NCBI GenBank assembly: GCA_963575745.1
Contig: CAUYUJ010019615.1
Coordinates: forward strand, 970,209-1,034,208
Direction: 5' to 3'
DNA: 64,000 nt
DNA from: Prorocentrum cordatum
Taxonomy: Eukaryota > Sar > Dinophyceae > Prorocentrales > Prorocentraceae
A program made the position numbers and the translations under genes. Below, piece after piece: positions 20,610-30,360 of this stretch. Every line of letters begins with the position of its first letter. Within the stretch, counting starts at the first letter, position 1. The notes beneath the pieces are model-generated. The model was not told the origin of the DNA, did not search any database, and worked only from the letters and a program-made list of their open reading frames with translations.

Positions 20610-21725
20610 CCTCCCCACTTTACCTTTTTCTGATCTCCCTCTCCCGATATCTGAGGACCTTGCCAGAGCTCTGCGGCGTTGGCGGGTTTCCTCCCCGGGC
20701 CCAGATCGTTTCCCTTCCGGGGCCGGGGAAGCCGTGCCAGCTGCAGCCTCCATCCTCCACGAAGTGTTGTTAAGGTTGTTTTCGGGGGCAGGGCCTGTCG
20801 ACAGTTGAGATGATTTTAATTCCGCCTTCAAGGTGACGATCCTCAAGGTCTCACTGACGGCGCGAGGGATGCTGACACTATTCTTCCGCTCAGTTCAAAG
20901 AATACCGACAGTAAAGCCCTCGCTCGAACCGTCAACATCCATGTTAAGCAGAGTAGCTAAGCAGCATGTGTACGCAATGCAACCAGGTTTTAGCCGTGGC
21001 CGAAATTTTGGGCCCCACATTTTGGATACTGGTGTCAAATCGCATTTGAACAGCATCGGAGAGGACGGTCCTACACATCGGCCATGGTTTATTTCCTTTA
21101 ACTTTGAGGCGGCCTTTCCAAGCATGTCTCATCAGTGGCTTAAGGCGGTGTTGCAGAGATGAACACTTTTCGAGGCCATCGAAATGCCGTCCTAGCCTTG
21201 TCGCAAGACTCTGGAGGATGTCTCAAGATAGGGTCCGAGCGGGCCCACCTGTGTCCGATTTGCCGCGGGGCTCCCCCGGGCCGCCCACTTTCTGGCACTC
21301 AGTGGGCCCTGGGGATGGACCCGTTGGCCCGACATCTCGAAACTCCGCGACGACGCGGCGGAAGCGACGCGGCCCCCTGCTCTCGCGAACGGATCGCGAG
21401 AGGCGATGTTAGAGCAGATCGTCCCCGCGCCTCCCCTTGCGTGCGTTGCTGGTGCCCAGTGCTGACGACGTTGGTGTCTTTCTTCCTGACCTCCCCCTTC
21501 TTCCTCGACTGCTTCCCCCCCTTCGCGGCGGCGGCGTCGTTCGCTCATCTCGACCTGCAACCTCGCAAATGTTGTTTGGTGCCGATCTGGGCCGCTGTAA
21601 GCGATGTCGAGAGCGAGCTCCTTAGGAGCTCCGTTGCGTCCTTGGTCCCTGAATGGACCGACTTTACCATTTGCAGTTCTTGCAGGTACTTCGGCATCTT
21701 GATCGGCCCAGCGGCCGCGCGGTAA
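20610..21725 (+). pseudogene. LINE B reverse transcriptase
   Basis: RT motifs in order across three frames. SSPGPDRFPF is the fingers motif (near 20690). PGFSRGRNFGPHILDTG follows. Motif A is FISFNFEAAFPSMSHQWL (21087-21140), where the catalytic Asp of FDFEAAF is Asn. Motif B is PPGRPLSGTQWALGMDPLA (about 21268). Motif C is ADDVGVFL (21461-21484) with both Asp present. LDLQPRKCCLVPIWAAV (about 21560) is motif D/E, and CRYFGILIGPAA is the thumb start. The polymerase would copy LINE RNA at a nicked target; this copy is dead. Confidence 0.85.
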
Positions 21726-22570
21726 GAGCAGTTCCAGGCCAGCGCGCAGAAATGGTGGGCCCGCTGCAGAACCGTTGCTGCCACTCGAGCACCATCAGAC
21801 GTGTCTACGGCTGCATCGGATGTTCGTGCTCCCATGCCTCTCCTATATTGGCAGATGTTTGTCCTCCCTCCCGAAGTGGTGTGGAGAGAGCACCGCGCCA
21901 TTCACACGCTTTTCCGCTTCCACCCATCGAGTTCTGCGATGCAAAAAATGTTTTCGCTTTCCTGTGTGCGTGGTCCCGAACCCAATCAAGCGATGGGGGT
22001 GTCGGTTCTTTGGAGAGCGGCGGGGATAACGTTTCGGAAGTGGGGACACGCGTTCCAGCGATTGCACGACAGTGCCTACAGCTGCGGCGCCCTCCGACAG
22101 GCAGTCGCCGGCGAATTGTGCGCGGCGTGCTGGAAAACAACTTTCGCAGCATAGTTCAACCTTTCGTCCCCAATTCGTTCGCTCTGCCCACGCCTCGGCC
22201 TTCACCGAGATTGAGGTCGCCCGTCGGAAGAAGTGCGCCCCGAGGATGCAAACTGTCTTCTCAACTGCGTTTCGCTCCCTTGCTTATCCTGACTCTATGC
22301 CAGCTCTCTTCGGTCGGCGACAGTCCTCCTGGTTTCCTGAGTTTCCCCCCATCTCCGTTCAAGAGATCCTTGGCCGCTGGCAGCACCTTAGGACGTTCTT
22401 GGGACGCCGTCCACCTAGCCACCAATGGCCTCATATCAAGACGCTCGCGGGAGCGTGGGTCACACGTTCTCGCGTCAAAATATTGCAGCAAGCTCATTGC
22501 CGCTTCGGGTGCGGTGAACCAGACAGCACTGCTCACTACCTTCTATGTCCTCGGCTGTGGACGGCGGCTG
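21726..22570 (+). pseudogene. LINE B thumb and C-terminal zinc motif
   Basis: After RT come VRAPMPLLYWQMFVLPPEVV and WREHRAIHTLFRFHPSSSAM, then MFSLSCVRGPEP. The last frame contains KTLAGAWVTRSRVKILQQA. It ends with a zinc-binding motif C-x3-C-x7-H-x3-C in CRFGCGEPDSTAHYLLCPR (22498-22554), characteristic of LINE ORF2 C-termini. Two frame changes. Confidence 0.75.
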
Positions 22571-22712
22571 ACCCCGAGCTTAGCCGGTCTGTTCCTCCCT
22601 GCCGTCTCTCTCGCCTCGCATGGGGGGGGGGGGGCTGGGATGGAAACAGATCTTGGATTCAGCCTTGCCCGCACACATCGCGGGCATCGCGGGCCGACTC
22701 TTTCTTGTCACG

Positions 22713-22921
22713 TCTACCACTATGTCGGGCGTATCCCCCTACAGGGGGATTTTCGACGAAAAATAAAAAATACCCCCCAAATACCCCAAGAAGGTCAAAC
22801 AATACCCCAAAAATAGTCCCCATACTGTTTTTGGAGTATTTGTTTTATTATTTTGGGGGTATTTTTTATTTTTCGTCGAAAATTCCCCTGTAGGGGGACA
22901 GGCCCGACTTAAATCTGCCAC
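22713..22921. mobile_element. GTCGGGC-ended MITE, copy 2, nested in LINE B
   Basis: A 193-bp fold-back element (22721-22913). The left arm GTCGGGCGTATCCCCCTACA and the right arm GTCGGGCCTGTCCCCCTACA (reverse complement) continue as GGGG, ATTTTCGACGAAAAAT and AAAAAATACCCCC. Flanks carry an 8-bp direct repeat TCTACCAC / TCTGCCAC (22713-22720, 22914-22921). The interior is AT-rich with repeated AATACCCC words. Non-coding. Confidence 0.8.
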
Positions 22922-23037
22922 AAGCTTCGGCCTCATCTCGGTCGGGCGGACGGCGCCCCCGAGTCGCTGATTCCCTGGGCCTGCGGCGCCGCTCGCGCCG
23001 CCCTCCGTGCGTACGACGACGCGCTCCCCCCATGGCG

Positions 23038-23332
23038 GCGTGTGCTCCTCCTCCTCTTCCTCGATCCTCCTGCCCCCTCGATCTTCTTCCTCCTCCTTCT
23101 CCTCCTCTTCCTTCTCCAATTCCTCCTCCTCCTCCTCCTCCTCCTACTCCTCCTCTTCCTCCTCCTCCTCTTCTCCTCCTCCCTTTCCTGCTCCTCCTCC
23201 TCCTCCTCCTCCTCCTCCTCCTCCTCCTCCTCCTCCTCCTCCTCCTCCTCCTCCTCCTCCTCCTCCCTCCTCATCATCGTCTCCATCATCATCGTCGTCG
23301 TCATCATCGTCATCATCTTCCTCCCCTCTCCC
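23038..23332. repeat. long (CTC)n array ending in CATCGT repeats
   Basis: About 240 bases of CTC triplets, then about 50 bases of CATCATCGTCGTC. The long Ser/Pro/Leu and Glu frames here are artefacts. Confidence 0.95.
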
Positions 23333-23339
23333 TTCTGGG

Positions 23340-23858
23340 GAGAAGGGCCTGCCCCTCGCGCCGCGGGCCTCATGGAGCGGGCCGCCGAGGACCTGCCGGA
23401 ACATCTCCTGAGCGGGCCTTTCCTGCAGGTCAACCGCTGCAGCGGCAGCAGCTGGCTTGGCTTCAAGGACTGCCGGGCCTGGGCAGGCTGCGCGCTGACA
23501 GAACGCAGGACGGATGTTTTCTCAATTGCCCCTGGGGGGCCGTGCCAGGCTGCGGTCGGAAAACGACTCGCGGTGAAGAGCCAGCCCTGAGGAAGGGGTC
23601 GGGGTTTCCGGGAACCGCGTCTTGAAAAAGTCAGGACGACGCATGCCTGGGGGGGGGGGGGCCCGAACTTCCGGTTGCCTCCAAAATCTTGGAGTTACAA
23701 TTCTTTCACACGAGGCGTTTTCGCCCTGTTTCGGGCCCCGGGGACCCTCACATACCGATCTGGCTCCAAAAATGGCGCAGGGGAAATAGGGTCTAGGGCT
23801 AAGGTGGTGAATTCCCGATGTTGCAAACTTCTGCAACGTCAGATGTCAGGGCCCTCCA
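23340..23858. other. no gene; dispersed repeat fragment
   Basis: Around 23690-23770 is the GGCGTTTTCGCCCTGTTTCG / GGGCCCCGGGGACCCTCAC theme. It recurs at 24230-24310 and 40330-40400. No exon recognised. Confidence 0.4.
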
Positions 23859-23859
23859 A

Positions 23860-24022
23860 CCCAATACCGCGACCCTTCCTCAGTTTTTTGCTTCTCGGGC
23901 CTCATGGGAGGTCTTCGGCTCGTCGCCACGGCTGGAGTCGCCTCGAGATTCTGGTCAAAACGCACCCCGCTGGGAAAGGTCCAGGAAATAGCGGTATGGG
24001 CATTGTCTTTGTTTCCCCGCAG
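23860..24022 (+). mobile_element. introner-like element, copy 4
   Basis: Left end CAACCCAATACCGCGACCC, core GTCTTCGGCTCGTCGCCACG then TCGAGATTCTGGTCAAAACG, and right arm GAAATAGCGGTATGGGCATT. A pyrimidine tract and CCCCGCAG end it at 24022. The 5' GGTACC is diverged. Confidence 0.7.
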
Positions 24023-24024
24023 AC

Positions 24025-24840
24025 CTCTTCGCGTCGTGAGCACTTTTTGGGTTTTTCCCGGCCCCTGGGGAAATTTGCCGGGCCCCTGGAGGAACGCCTC
24101 AGGATGAAAATCCGGTCCCCAGGGAAAGGGTCGCGACCTTCGGGGGGCCGCGTTGTGAAGTCGGGGGCCTGGGAGGGGGGCAGAGAGGCTCTTCGCCACG
24201 AAGGAGGGGGCTGATAGGGGGAGTGCAGGGGTCACTGCGATCGTGGCGTCGCAGTTTTCTCGCACCGAGCTTTCTCGCCCGGATTCGGGCCCCAGGGCCC
24301 TCGCCAGCGAGAGGAGTTCCACAGGAAGTAGGGGTCTGGAGCTCCGGGCGTGCTATTCTGCGATGTTCGATGTGGTCCGCGACCTCGACGTTCAGGGGGG
24401 GCTGGGGGAAGGCTCTTCGCCGCGGGAGCAAGAAGGGGCCCGCAGGGACACGGGTCCGGAGTGTGTTCGCCGCTCTCGGGCTCCGTCGGCCGTCCTTGAG
24501 GCCCCGAGGCCGCCAACAACCAGGCCAGGATGGCACGTTGATCCTGGGGCGATGGCCTGGGGTCCAGGGCCCGCTTCCCTTCCAGCTAGCCTGAGGAGAA
24601 GAAGAGACCGAGCCTCGAAATAGACGAAATCCCTGAGGAATCCCCCCTCCCAGACCCTGGGGGGGAGGGTCTGTGCGGATTGGTCGAGAAGCCCAGATCG
24701 ATTATGGACGGCCCTGGAGCCCGACAACAGTCCTCAGAGGTTCACAAGAGCGACACACCCTTCAGGAGGGGGAAAACAGACACAGACACAATTTATCGTC
24801 GACCCCCAGGAAAATGTAGGAAGATATGGGAAGTGGGGTG
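24025..24840. other. no gene; dispersed repeat fragments
   Basis: Contains the GCCCGGATTCGGGCCCCAGG theme (24280-24310) and CTC/GAG-poor GC-rich sequence. No family recognised in the open frames. Confidence 0.35.
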
Positions 24841-24844
24841 GAAG

Positions 24845-24957
24845 GCGAAAACCTTTGTTGTCGCCTTTGTTGGGCCTCCTGGGGGGCCTCGTCGGCACCG
24901 CAGGCTTTCCCGTGCACCAGGAGAGGTCTGAGGGTTGACAGCCTCGGTACTGTTGCG
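24845..24957 (+). mobile_element. introner-like element, copy 5 (truncated)
   Basis: Core TTGGGCCTCCTGGGGGGCCT then CGTCGGCACCGCAGG, GAGAGGTCTGAGGG and an end CTCGGTACTG. Internal deletion compared with copies 2 and 3. Confidence 0.55.
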
Positions 24958-24959
24958 TT

Positions 24960-25620
24960 GGCGGGCCTAGCTCCGAGGGGGTCGACAGAGCGCTGGATCG
25001 GGTCGCAGCTGAAGGTAGGTCAGGACTTGTCAGTGAGCGTAATCGCGCTATCTCAAGTATAGGAAACGGTGGCTCGTGACTTCGTACTTTCTGTTCTTCG
25101 TGAGCTCGGTGTCACAAAAGCCAGAGTCCCAACCGTACCGGTAACCGAGCACGCCGTCAGCGCGGCCTTGGAGTGAGCAAGATGGGCCTGACATGACCGA
25201 AAGTGAGAAGGGCCGTGGGCCCGAGTAGCGTTTCCACCAGGGCAGCCCAGCCCCATGGGCGTTTTTGTTCGCAGCTGGCGGGCTCTGATCGACTCATGGA
25301 GTTGATTGAGAGAGAATCGCTCCCAGGCATGTCATCAAGGGCCCGCGGGCTCTCCCAACGTATGCGTCTCTGGACCTCCCTGCAATCCCTCGTGCAATCC
25401 TCCCCAACGCCGTGCCAGCGCGTGGTAAAGTGACGGGGAGGGGTCGCGGCCGTCATCGTAGGGGTCGTGGGACTGGGTGCGGCACTCAGCGAGGGCAGGC
25501 GTACTGCTGGTTTTGTGCGTTGGACGTGTTGGTTGTGTTTTTGCAGAATTGTTTCTGGCATGTCACATTGGCATGTGGTCGTGTTCGTTCTTTTCGTGCT
25601 GCGGGGGAAAAAACTGTGGG
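24960..25620. other. no recognised gene
   Basis: Short frames only. A minus-strand frame at 25157-25762 has no recognised domain and overlaps the word-repeat block. Confidence 0.35.
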
Positions 25621-25995
25621 TCCTACGGGGCCGTCTTGGACGCCTCTTGGGGCCGTCTGGAGCCATCTTGGGGCTTTCCCGGGGCGATCTTGGAAGCCTT
25701 TGGGGCCGTCTGGGGCGCTTCGGCGAGCAAAACAAAAGATTCTGCTGATATCGACTTGACACAACACATAGGAATCCTTTGGGGGGTCACCTTGAAGCTC
25801 TCTGGAGGCGCTTCGGAGGCTTCTCGGGCAGCGGGGACGACTTTGGGAACCGTCTTTGGCCTTTTGCGGTGCCTGTGGAGGGTTGAACGCGATTTGTGAT
25901 GCTTCTGGGACCGTTGAGGGGCCGCGTGGATAATTTTTGGAGCCGTCTTTGGCCGTTCAGGGGCCCTCTTGGAGCAGCTGTGGGGCCGTTGCGGC
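25620..25995. repeat. CTTGGGGCC word-repeat block
   Basis: Imperfect 10-15 base repeats of (T)CTTGGGGCCGTC type, about 25 units. Members of the same block family lie at 41100-41480, 46555-46860, 49320-50400, 53500-53790 and 54600-55210. Confidence 0.7.
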
Positions 25996-26074
25996 GCCTA
26001 GGAGGCCGCCCCCCCCCTCCCATCCCATCCCGCCAAGCATGTTCAAATCTATTTGAATGGATGTACAGATGTGT

Positions 26075-26235
26075 ACGTATGTGTGTACATACACATATAT
26101 ATATATATATACACATGCGCTGTACTTGTACGGGAATCGTTGGTACGTTTCGGTTTGGGCCGCCCTGTGTTGCAGCACCCAGGCGCAAGCACTGTCATCC
26201 AGGTTTCTCCGCAACCGCGGTGGCTGAAAGGAAAG
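26075..26235 (+). repeat. 5' flanking repeat of the tyrosine-recombinase element
   Basis: A TATG/TA microsatellite, then about 120 bases starting TGTACTTGTACGGGAATCGT and ending CCGCAACCGCGGTGG. These bases match 32329-32450 and 32648-32765 at roughly 90 percent by eye. Located immediately upstream of the first element ORF, so it is likely the element's 5' terminal repeat. Confidence 0.7.
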
Positions 26236-26257
26236 AGGGGCGGTGGGCCACGGCTGG

Positions 26258-26611
26258 ATGGCCGGGCACGTCGCCGTGCGAGTCCTGGAGTGGGCGGGCG
26301 GCGTCGCAGGGGCCTACCTCGCGCGCTGCCCGTCGTGCCCGCCGGTGCCCGAGTGCAGGTGCGCAGCGTACCCAGCGTGCCCGCCGCCGGCGGCGTGCCT
26401 TCCCTGCCCGGCCTGCCTGGGCGCCGATCGCCGGCCTGCGGCCCCGCCCTCGCTGGCGTGGCCGTCGGCGGACAGCTGCCCAGCGGCGGCGGGGGGCGAG
26501 CGCGCGGGGCCCGCGGGGCTGGCCTCGACCTGGGGCGCTGGCTGCTGGGCTGCAGATCGCCTGGAGCGGGGCGAGGTGCTGCGCGAAGCGGGTGACGACG
26601 AGCCGCGGTGA
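26258..26611 (+). CDS. element ORF1a, Cys/Pro-rich small protein
   Basis: Starts MAGHVAVRVLEWAGGVAGAY, a hydrophobic N-terminal helix, followed by a run with many CPxC, CPA and CPSC motifs (about residues 24-60) and a Gly/Ala-rich tail. Similar short N-terminal Cys-rich ORFs precede this type of dinoflagellate element; function unknown. The stop TGA (26609-26611) overlaps the ATG of ORF1b at 26611, so the second ORF may be translated by reinitiation rather than being a frameshift product. Confidence 0.55.
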   Translation: MAGHVAVRVLEWAGGVAGAYLARCPSCPPVPECRCAAYPACPPPAACLPCPACLGADRRPAAPPSLAWPSADSCPAAAGGERAGPAGLASTWGAGCWAADRLERGEVLREAGDDEPR

Positions 26612-26928
26612 TGGCGCTGATGGCGAGAATGAAGGAGTGGGCGTTCGTCCTGTACGCCGACGACGAGCACTCGTGGTACCAGAGGCTGATCCTCGGCCAT
26701 GTGGGGCTGTCGGAGTCTATCTATGTGATCCGCAACCCCAACGGAGACGTGTATGCGGAGGACTACAGCGACGACAGCGTGGACGTCGCCGCGGTCAGGT
26801 ACTCGGCAGAGGCTGGGCGGCGGTGCCCGCTGGAGTGCCTCCTGGGCGGGTCTACCGCTTTCGCCAAGACCGACGGCGGCAGAGAGGGCGAGGGCGATGA
26901 CGGACGCTCAGGCGGAGGCTCAGGCTGA
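26611..26928 (+). CDS. element ORF1b, small conserved ORF
   Basis: Reads KEWAFVLYADDEHSWYQRL, then ILGHVGLSESIYVIRNPNGD, VYAEDYSDDSVDVAAVRYS. This is a conserved module at the start of these retroelements, of unknown function. After about residue 72 the expected continuation (GVPPGRVYRFRQDRR) is in another frame, so a frameshift near 26820 has changed the C-terminus. It overlaps the start of ORF2 (ATG at 26897). Confidence 0.55.
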   Translation: MALMARMKEWAFVLYADDEHSWYQRLILGHVGLSESIYVIRNPNGDVYAEDYSDDSVDVAAVRYSAEAGRRCPLECLLGGSTAFAKTDGGREGEGDDGRSGGGSG

Positions 26929-28642
26929 TTGCCAGCGGATCGCGGCTGTCCAAGGCGACCCGCAGCTGCTGGCCAGCCTCGTCTTCCTGAGGCCGCTGGT
27001 GGTGGCGGGGGCCATCGTGGCGGCGGCCGCCCCGCCTGCCCGGATCGGCCTTCTGCATGGGGCAGCGCCGGGCGCGGCGGCCGCGCCGGTTCGGGCAGCA
27101 TGGCGGGCCGCGATGGCGCTCGGGGGCTTCAGGTACGGGGGCGTCGTGGGCCGCGCGAGGAGCCGGCTCGCCGTCGGCAACCGCGACGCGCGCGTGCTGC
27201 CCGACGGGAGCAGGGTCTTCGACGAGCACGTCGACCCCGCGGACGAGGCCGCGTTCATCGACCGAGCTGTCGCCACGGACGCGCGGATCATGTCGATCCA
27301 GCGCAACCGCCACGACCGGCGGGAGCGCCCGTGGGCGGAGATGACGGCGCCCATCATGCAGGAGAGCCTCGGGGGCGACTGGCAGCTCCTTGGGCCGTGG
27401 TCGGGCCTATGGTGTATCGAGTTCATCAACCAGGAGGGTAGCGGCCTCCTGAGACACCACGAGCGTTTCAAGACGGCCTGCCGACTGGACTGGAACTTGC
27501 GGGGCGTCTGCGAGCACTTCAACATCGCCCAGGCGCTCGCCCAGGGGCTGCTGGTGGACCAGCTCGACGGGAGCAACCTGCTCATGGTCGAGCACCAGTT
27601 CCGGCGGCCCCAGACCATCGGGCTCGGCCGCTCGGCGCGCGCGCGGAAGGCCGAGGCCAAGATCTACCAGGGGAAGATGTCCTTGGAAGAGCAGCAGGCT
27701 CATCGCGGAGACGACGAGGGTCTCGACCACGCTGATGATCTGCCCAGAGCTGCTGGATTACGCGCGGTCCGAGGTGGAGCGGGAGGCGAAGCTGGCCAAG
27801 AATTTGAGTTGCGCGAGAAGAACGGGAGGCCCTCCGCAAGGGGCCGAAGGGGCAACGACGCCCTTCTCGCACCGCCAGGGCCCTTCAGGGGCGGGGCCCG
27901 ACCGCTTTCCTCGCCCAGGGCTAGCTGCCGCGGCTGGCCGAAGTTTCGACGTGATGGTCGCGCTGTCCCTCGCGATATCTTCTCTCTCCCCCGTCGGCCT
28001 GTCGGGCCCTTCTCGGACGAGGTGGGGGCCGTCGGCCGGTCAGCGAAGCAGCGGGTCGGCGCCCGTGCTGCCGTGGAGCTGAACTGCGACAGGGCCGCGC
28101 GGAGCCTCAACGGAATGTTTTGCCGCGCTCCGCAGCCAGGGCTTGGGCGGGGCGCTCCGCGTTCCGGTCTCGTCTCGCGCGCGCTGCGCGAGGCCGTCGA
28201 CTTCGTCGAGGATTCGCTGCGAGCGCTGGGGAGGCCTCCCCCAGGGCTCACTCCCGCAGAGGCTCTTCGGAAGCTTCGCGTGGCGAGCTGGTGCGACGCG
28301 GACTCTGCCATGGTCGGATCCTACCGCCCCGGAGCGATCTCAATGCCCTCGGGATCGGCTCGACCGGTCACCCTCGAGAAGTTGTGGGGGGACGGTGGGG
28401 GAGGCGCCGCAAAGGTTTTCATCTCCCTGGATTATTTGCCGTGCTCCGAAAGGGCGGAGCAGCGGCTGCGGGGCGCGGGGCTGGAGCGGGCGCACTCCGA
28501 CCCAGCGCTGCGACGCCGGGGTGCGCATGGGGAGTTCTTCCGCATGTTGCGCGAGCGCGACCTCGTCGACTTCGCCGAGTCCGGCGCGGAGTTGGTGGAG
28601 GCTTTCTTCCTGGAGAAAAGGATCACCGCTTGCGCGCGGTGA
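26897..28642 (+). CDS. element ORF2, gag-like / pre-RT polyprotein part
   Basis: About 581 codons from ATG 26897. Recognisable pieces are TDARIMSIQRNRHDRRERPW, SLGGDWQLLGPWSGLWCIEF and LLRHHERFKTACRLDWNLRG. GLLVDQLDGSNLLMVEHQF is the region that precedes RT in these elements. The last third has the pre-RT region ERAHSDPALRRRGAHGEFF and DLVDFAESGAELVEAFFLEK. A one-base change near 28615 shifts the frame, so the ORF ends 24 bases later instead of running into RT. The upstream open frame from 26753 is probably not translated. Confidence 0.7.
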   Translation: MTDAQAEAQADCQRIAAVQGDPQLLASLVFLRPLVVAGAIVAAAAPPARIGLLHGAAPGAAAAPVRAAWRAAMALGGFRYGGVVGRARSRLAVGNRDARVLPDGSRVFDEHVDPADEAAFIDRAVATDARIMSIQRNRHDRRERPWAEMTAPIMQESLGGDWQLLGPWSGLWCIEFINQEGSGLLRHHERFKTACRLDWNLRGVCEHFNIAQALAQGLLVDQLDGSNLLMVEHQFRRPQTIGLGRSARARKAEAKIYQGKMSLEEQQAHRGDDEGLDHADDLPRAAGLRAVRGGAGGEAGQEFELREKNGRPSARGRRGNDALLAPPGPFRGGARPLSSPRASCRGWPKFRRDGRAVPRDIFSLPRRPVGPFSDEVGAVGRSAKQRVGARAAVELNCDRAARSLNGMFCRAPQPGLGRGAPRSGLVSRALREAVDFVEDSLRALGRPPPGLTPAEALRKLRVASWCDADSAMVGSYRPGAISMPSGSARPVTLEKLWGDGGGGAAKVFISLDYLPCSERAEQRLRGAGLERAHSDPALRRRGAHGEFFRMLRERDLVDFAESGAELVEAFFLEKRITACAR

Positions 28643-29235
28643 TCGACTGCAGGCGAGCCAACGCCTGATTCTCGAAGACCGCGGGCGTCAGCCTCTGCAC
28701 GGGGGGCGCCCTCTCCCGCCTCGAGCTGGGCCCCATCGACGATGAGCTGCACATCCAGGGCGCCGACCTCAGCGACGCCTTCTACCGCGTGAGCCTGCCC
28801 GAGCCGCTCAGGGGGTACTTCTTTCAGGCCCGCGAGGGCCTCGCGCGGGCCTCTGCGGCGGGGGCGGCGCGCCTTGGCGGGGCGCCTCTGGCCCGCGGCG
28901 GCGCGATCACTCCCCGCCTGGCTGCGCTCCCGACGGAGTGGGGCTAGGCGCTCTGGCGGCGCCAGCGCGCGCGTGAGCGGATCACCGTCGAGGCCGGCGC
29001 CGCCCCCGAGCAGCGGATCGTGGACAGGCGGGCGCCCCCGCCCCTCGCGCCGGGCGGCCGCCTGGAGTACGTCGACAAGTTCGCGACCATCGGCGCGGAC
29101 CAGGCGCGGGCGACCAGCGTCGTCGACCGGGCGGTCCACGCGCGGCGCGCCCGCGGGCTTGAGGTCAAGACGGGGGGCCACGACGGTTCCGCGAGACGGA
29201 AGCGCTGGGGCGGTGCATCGACCGACGTCGGTGCA
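28616..29235 (+). pseudogene. element reverse transcriptase (broken)
   Basis: In one frame: LRAVIDCRRANA, a TGA stop (28664), GVSLCTGGALSRLELGP and IQGADLSDAFYRVSLPEPL (motif A with its Asp). After LRGYFFQAREGLARA there is a region of low similarity and a TAG stop near 28946. Then APGGRLEYVDKFATIGADQA (motif C) follows, where the second catalytic position of Y-x-D-D/N is Lys. The distance between motifs A and C is too short, so motif B is probably deleted. RNA-templated DNA synthesis is the family role; this copy cannot do it. Confidence 0.8.
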
Positions 29236-29477
29236 CCGTCCGCCCCGCGCGCATTCGGCTCTGGCGTGCCAGCCTCGCCGTCCGCGGCGCCCTCCGCCGC
29301 GGGTGGCTGCGCGGCCGGGGCCGGGCCACCTCGTCTTCATCTCGCTGATCAAGCAGGAGGGCGCCCCCCTGTTCTGGAGCTCGCGCGCCTTCGCCCGCAT
29401 GTGCTACGACGCCGAGGCGGCGCTGAGGCCTGCTGTGCGTCGGGAGCTAGCTGGAGCGCTGGGGCGGCACCTCGCCC

Positions 29478-30095
29478 TTGCTCGGGCGCGATCTCAGGGC
29501 GCCGTGGACGGGCGAGCTCGTCCGGGGCATCGGATGCGTCGCTCCTGCCCCGTCCGCGCTGGCGCAGCGGCTTGGCCGCGTCTGCGAGCGGCGGCGGTTG
29601 CGCCGAGGCGTGGCCGGCCCCCCTCCGCGTCGGCGCGCGGGGGCCGCGGCCGCCTCGGCGGCTCTGGCGGGGGGCCCCGCCGACGCGGCCCATGGATGGC
29701 CGACGACGAGGGCAGCGGGGCCGATGGTCGAGGCTCCGCCGCCGATGCCTTCGACGAGGTGCCGCCCGAGGTCATCGCGCTGCCTTGGCGGACCGTGGGC
29801 CGCCACCGCTGGCGGTGGCCCGAGGGGGGTGTGCCCGTGGCCGAGGCGAGGGCGGTGCTGCGCGGCATCCATCACCTCGAGGTCCTCTCGTCATCGTGGC
29901 CGGCGCATCGCGGTGCTGGGGGGCTCCTTGAGCGCAGCGGGTGCCGTTGATCAGTCTCGGAGTTGTTCGTGCAAAATGTTGCGCATCACCCGGGCTTTCG
30001 CTGCCATCGCCCTCGTTGCCGCCACCACCCTCCGCTACTGCTGGCTACCGCCGGAGTGGAGTGCAGCCGACGACCCGTCGAGGGGCAGGTTCGCG
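29478..30095 (+). pseudogene. element RNase H-like domain
   Basis: Starts LGRDLRAPWTGELVRGIGC, where the usual ASDAS catalytic string is changed. LPWRTVGRHRWRWPEGGVPV, then AEARAVLRGIHHLE in one frame and RRIAVLGGSLSAAGAVDQS in the next. It ends LRYCWLPPEWSAADDPSRGR, the WxPPEWxxADxxSRG motif of DIRS-type RNase H. Frame change near 29880. Confidence 0.75.
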
Positions 30096-30360
30096 CCCTC
30101 GGCCCCGCAGCCACTTTGGGCCGCGGGCCACGCTGCATCGCGCCCAGGCGCAGGCGGCCCCACCGCGCGCCCTGGAGGCGGCAGCAATGCTGAGCTGGTG
30201 TGCGCCCAGGCCTTCGCGGCGCTGGAGGCCGCCGGCCGTTGCCCCCCCCCCCCCCCCGCGGCCCAGCCGGCCCGCCCCGCGGGCTGGGCGGTCGCGGCGC
30301 GGGGCGCCGAGGCGGCGCCGGGTGGAGGCCGCCGCGGCCGTTGCCGGGCGCCAGCGGGCT

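Larger units (their letters stand above)
17505..22950 (+). mobile_element. LINE B, decayed non-LTR retrotransposon
   Basis: About 5.4 kb, plus strand. In order: a gag-like first part with coiled coil (17.69-18.98 kb), an EEP endonuclease (19.1-19.93 kb), a linker (19.93-20.6 kb), reverse transcriptase with an intact ADD string but a changed motif A (20.61-21.73 kb), a thumb/C-terminal part and a Cys/His zinc motif near 22.5 kb. Frames shift often, so it is dead. A GTCGGGC-ended MITE has inserted at 22721-22913, and coding-like sequence may continue to its right. It is a different lineage from LINE A. Confidence 0.8.

Noticed and set aside
26753-26896. Upstream extension of retroelement ORF2
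   Set aside because: Lies in a different frame over the conserved ORF1b residues, so the ATG at 26897 was preferred as start.
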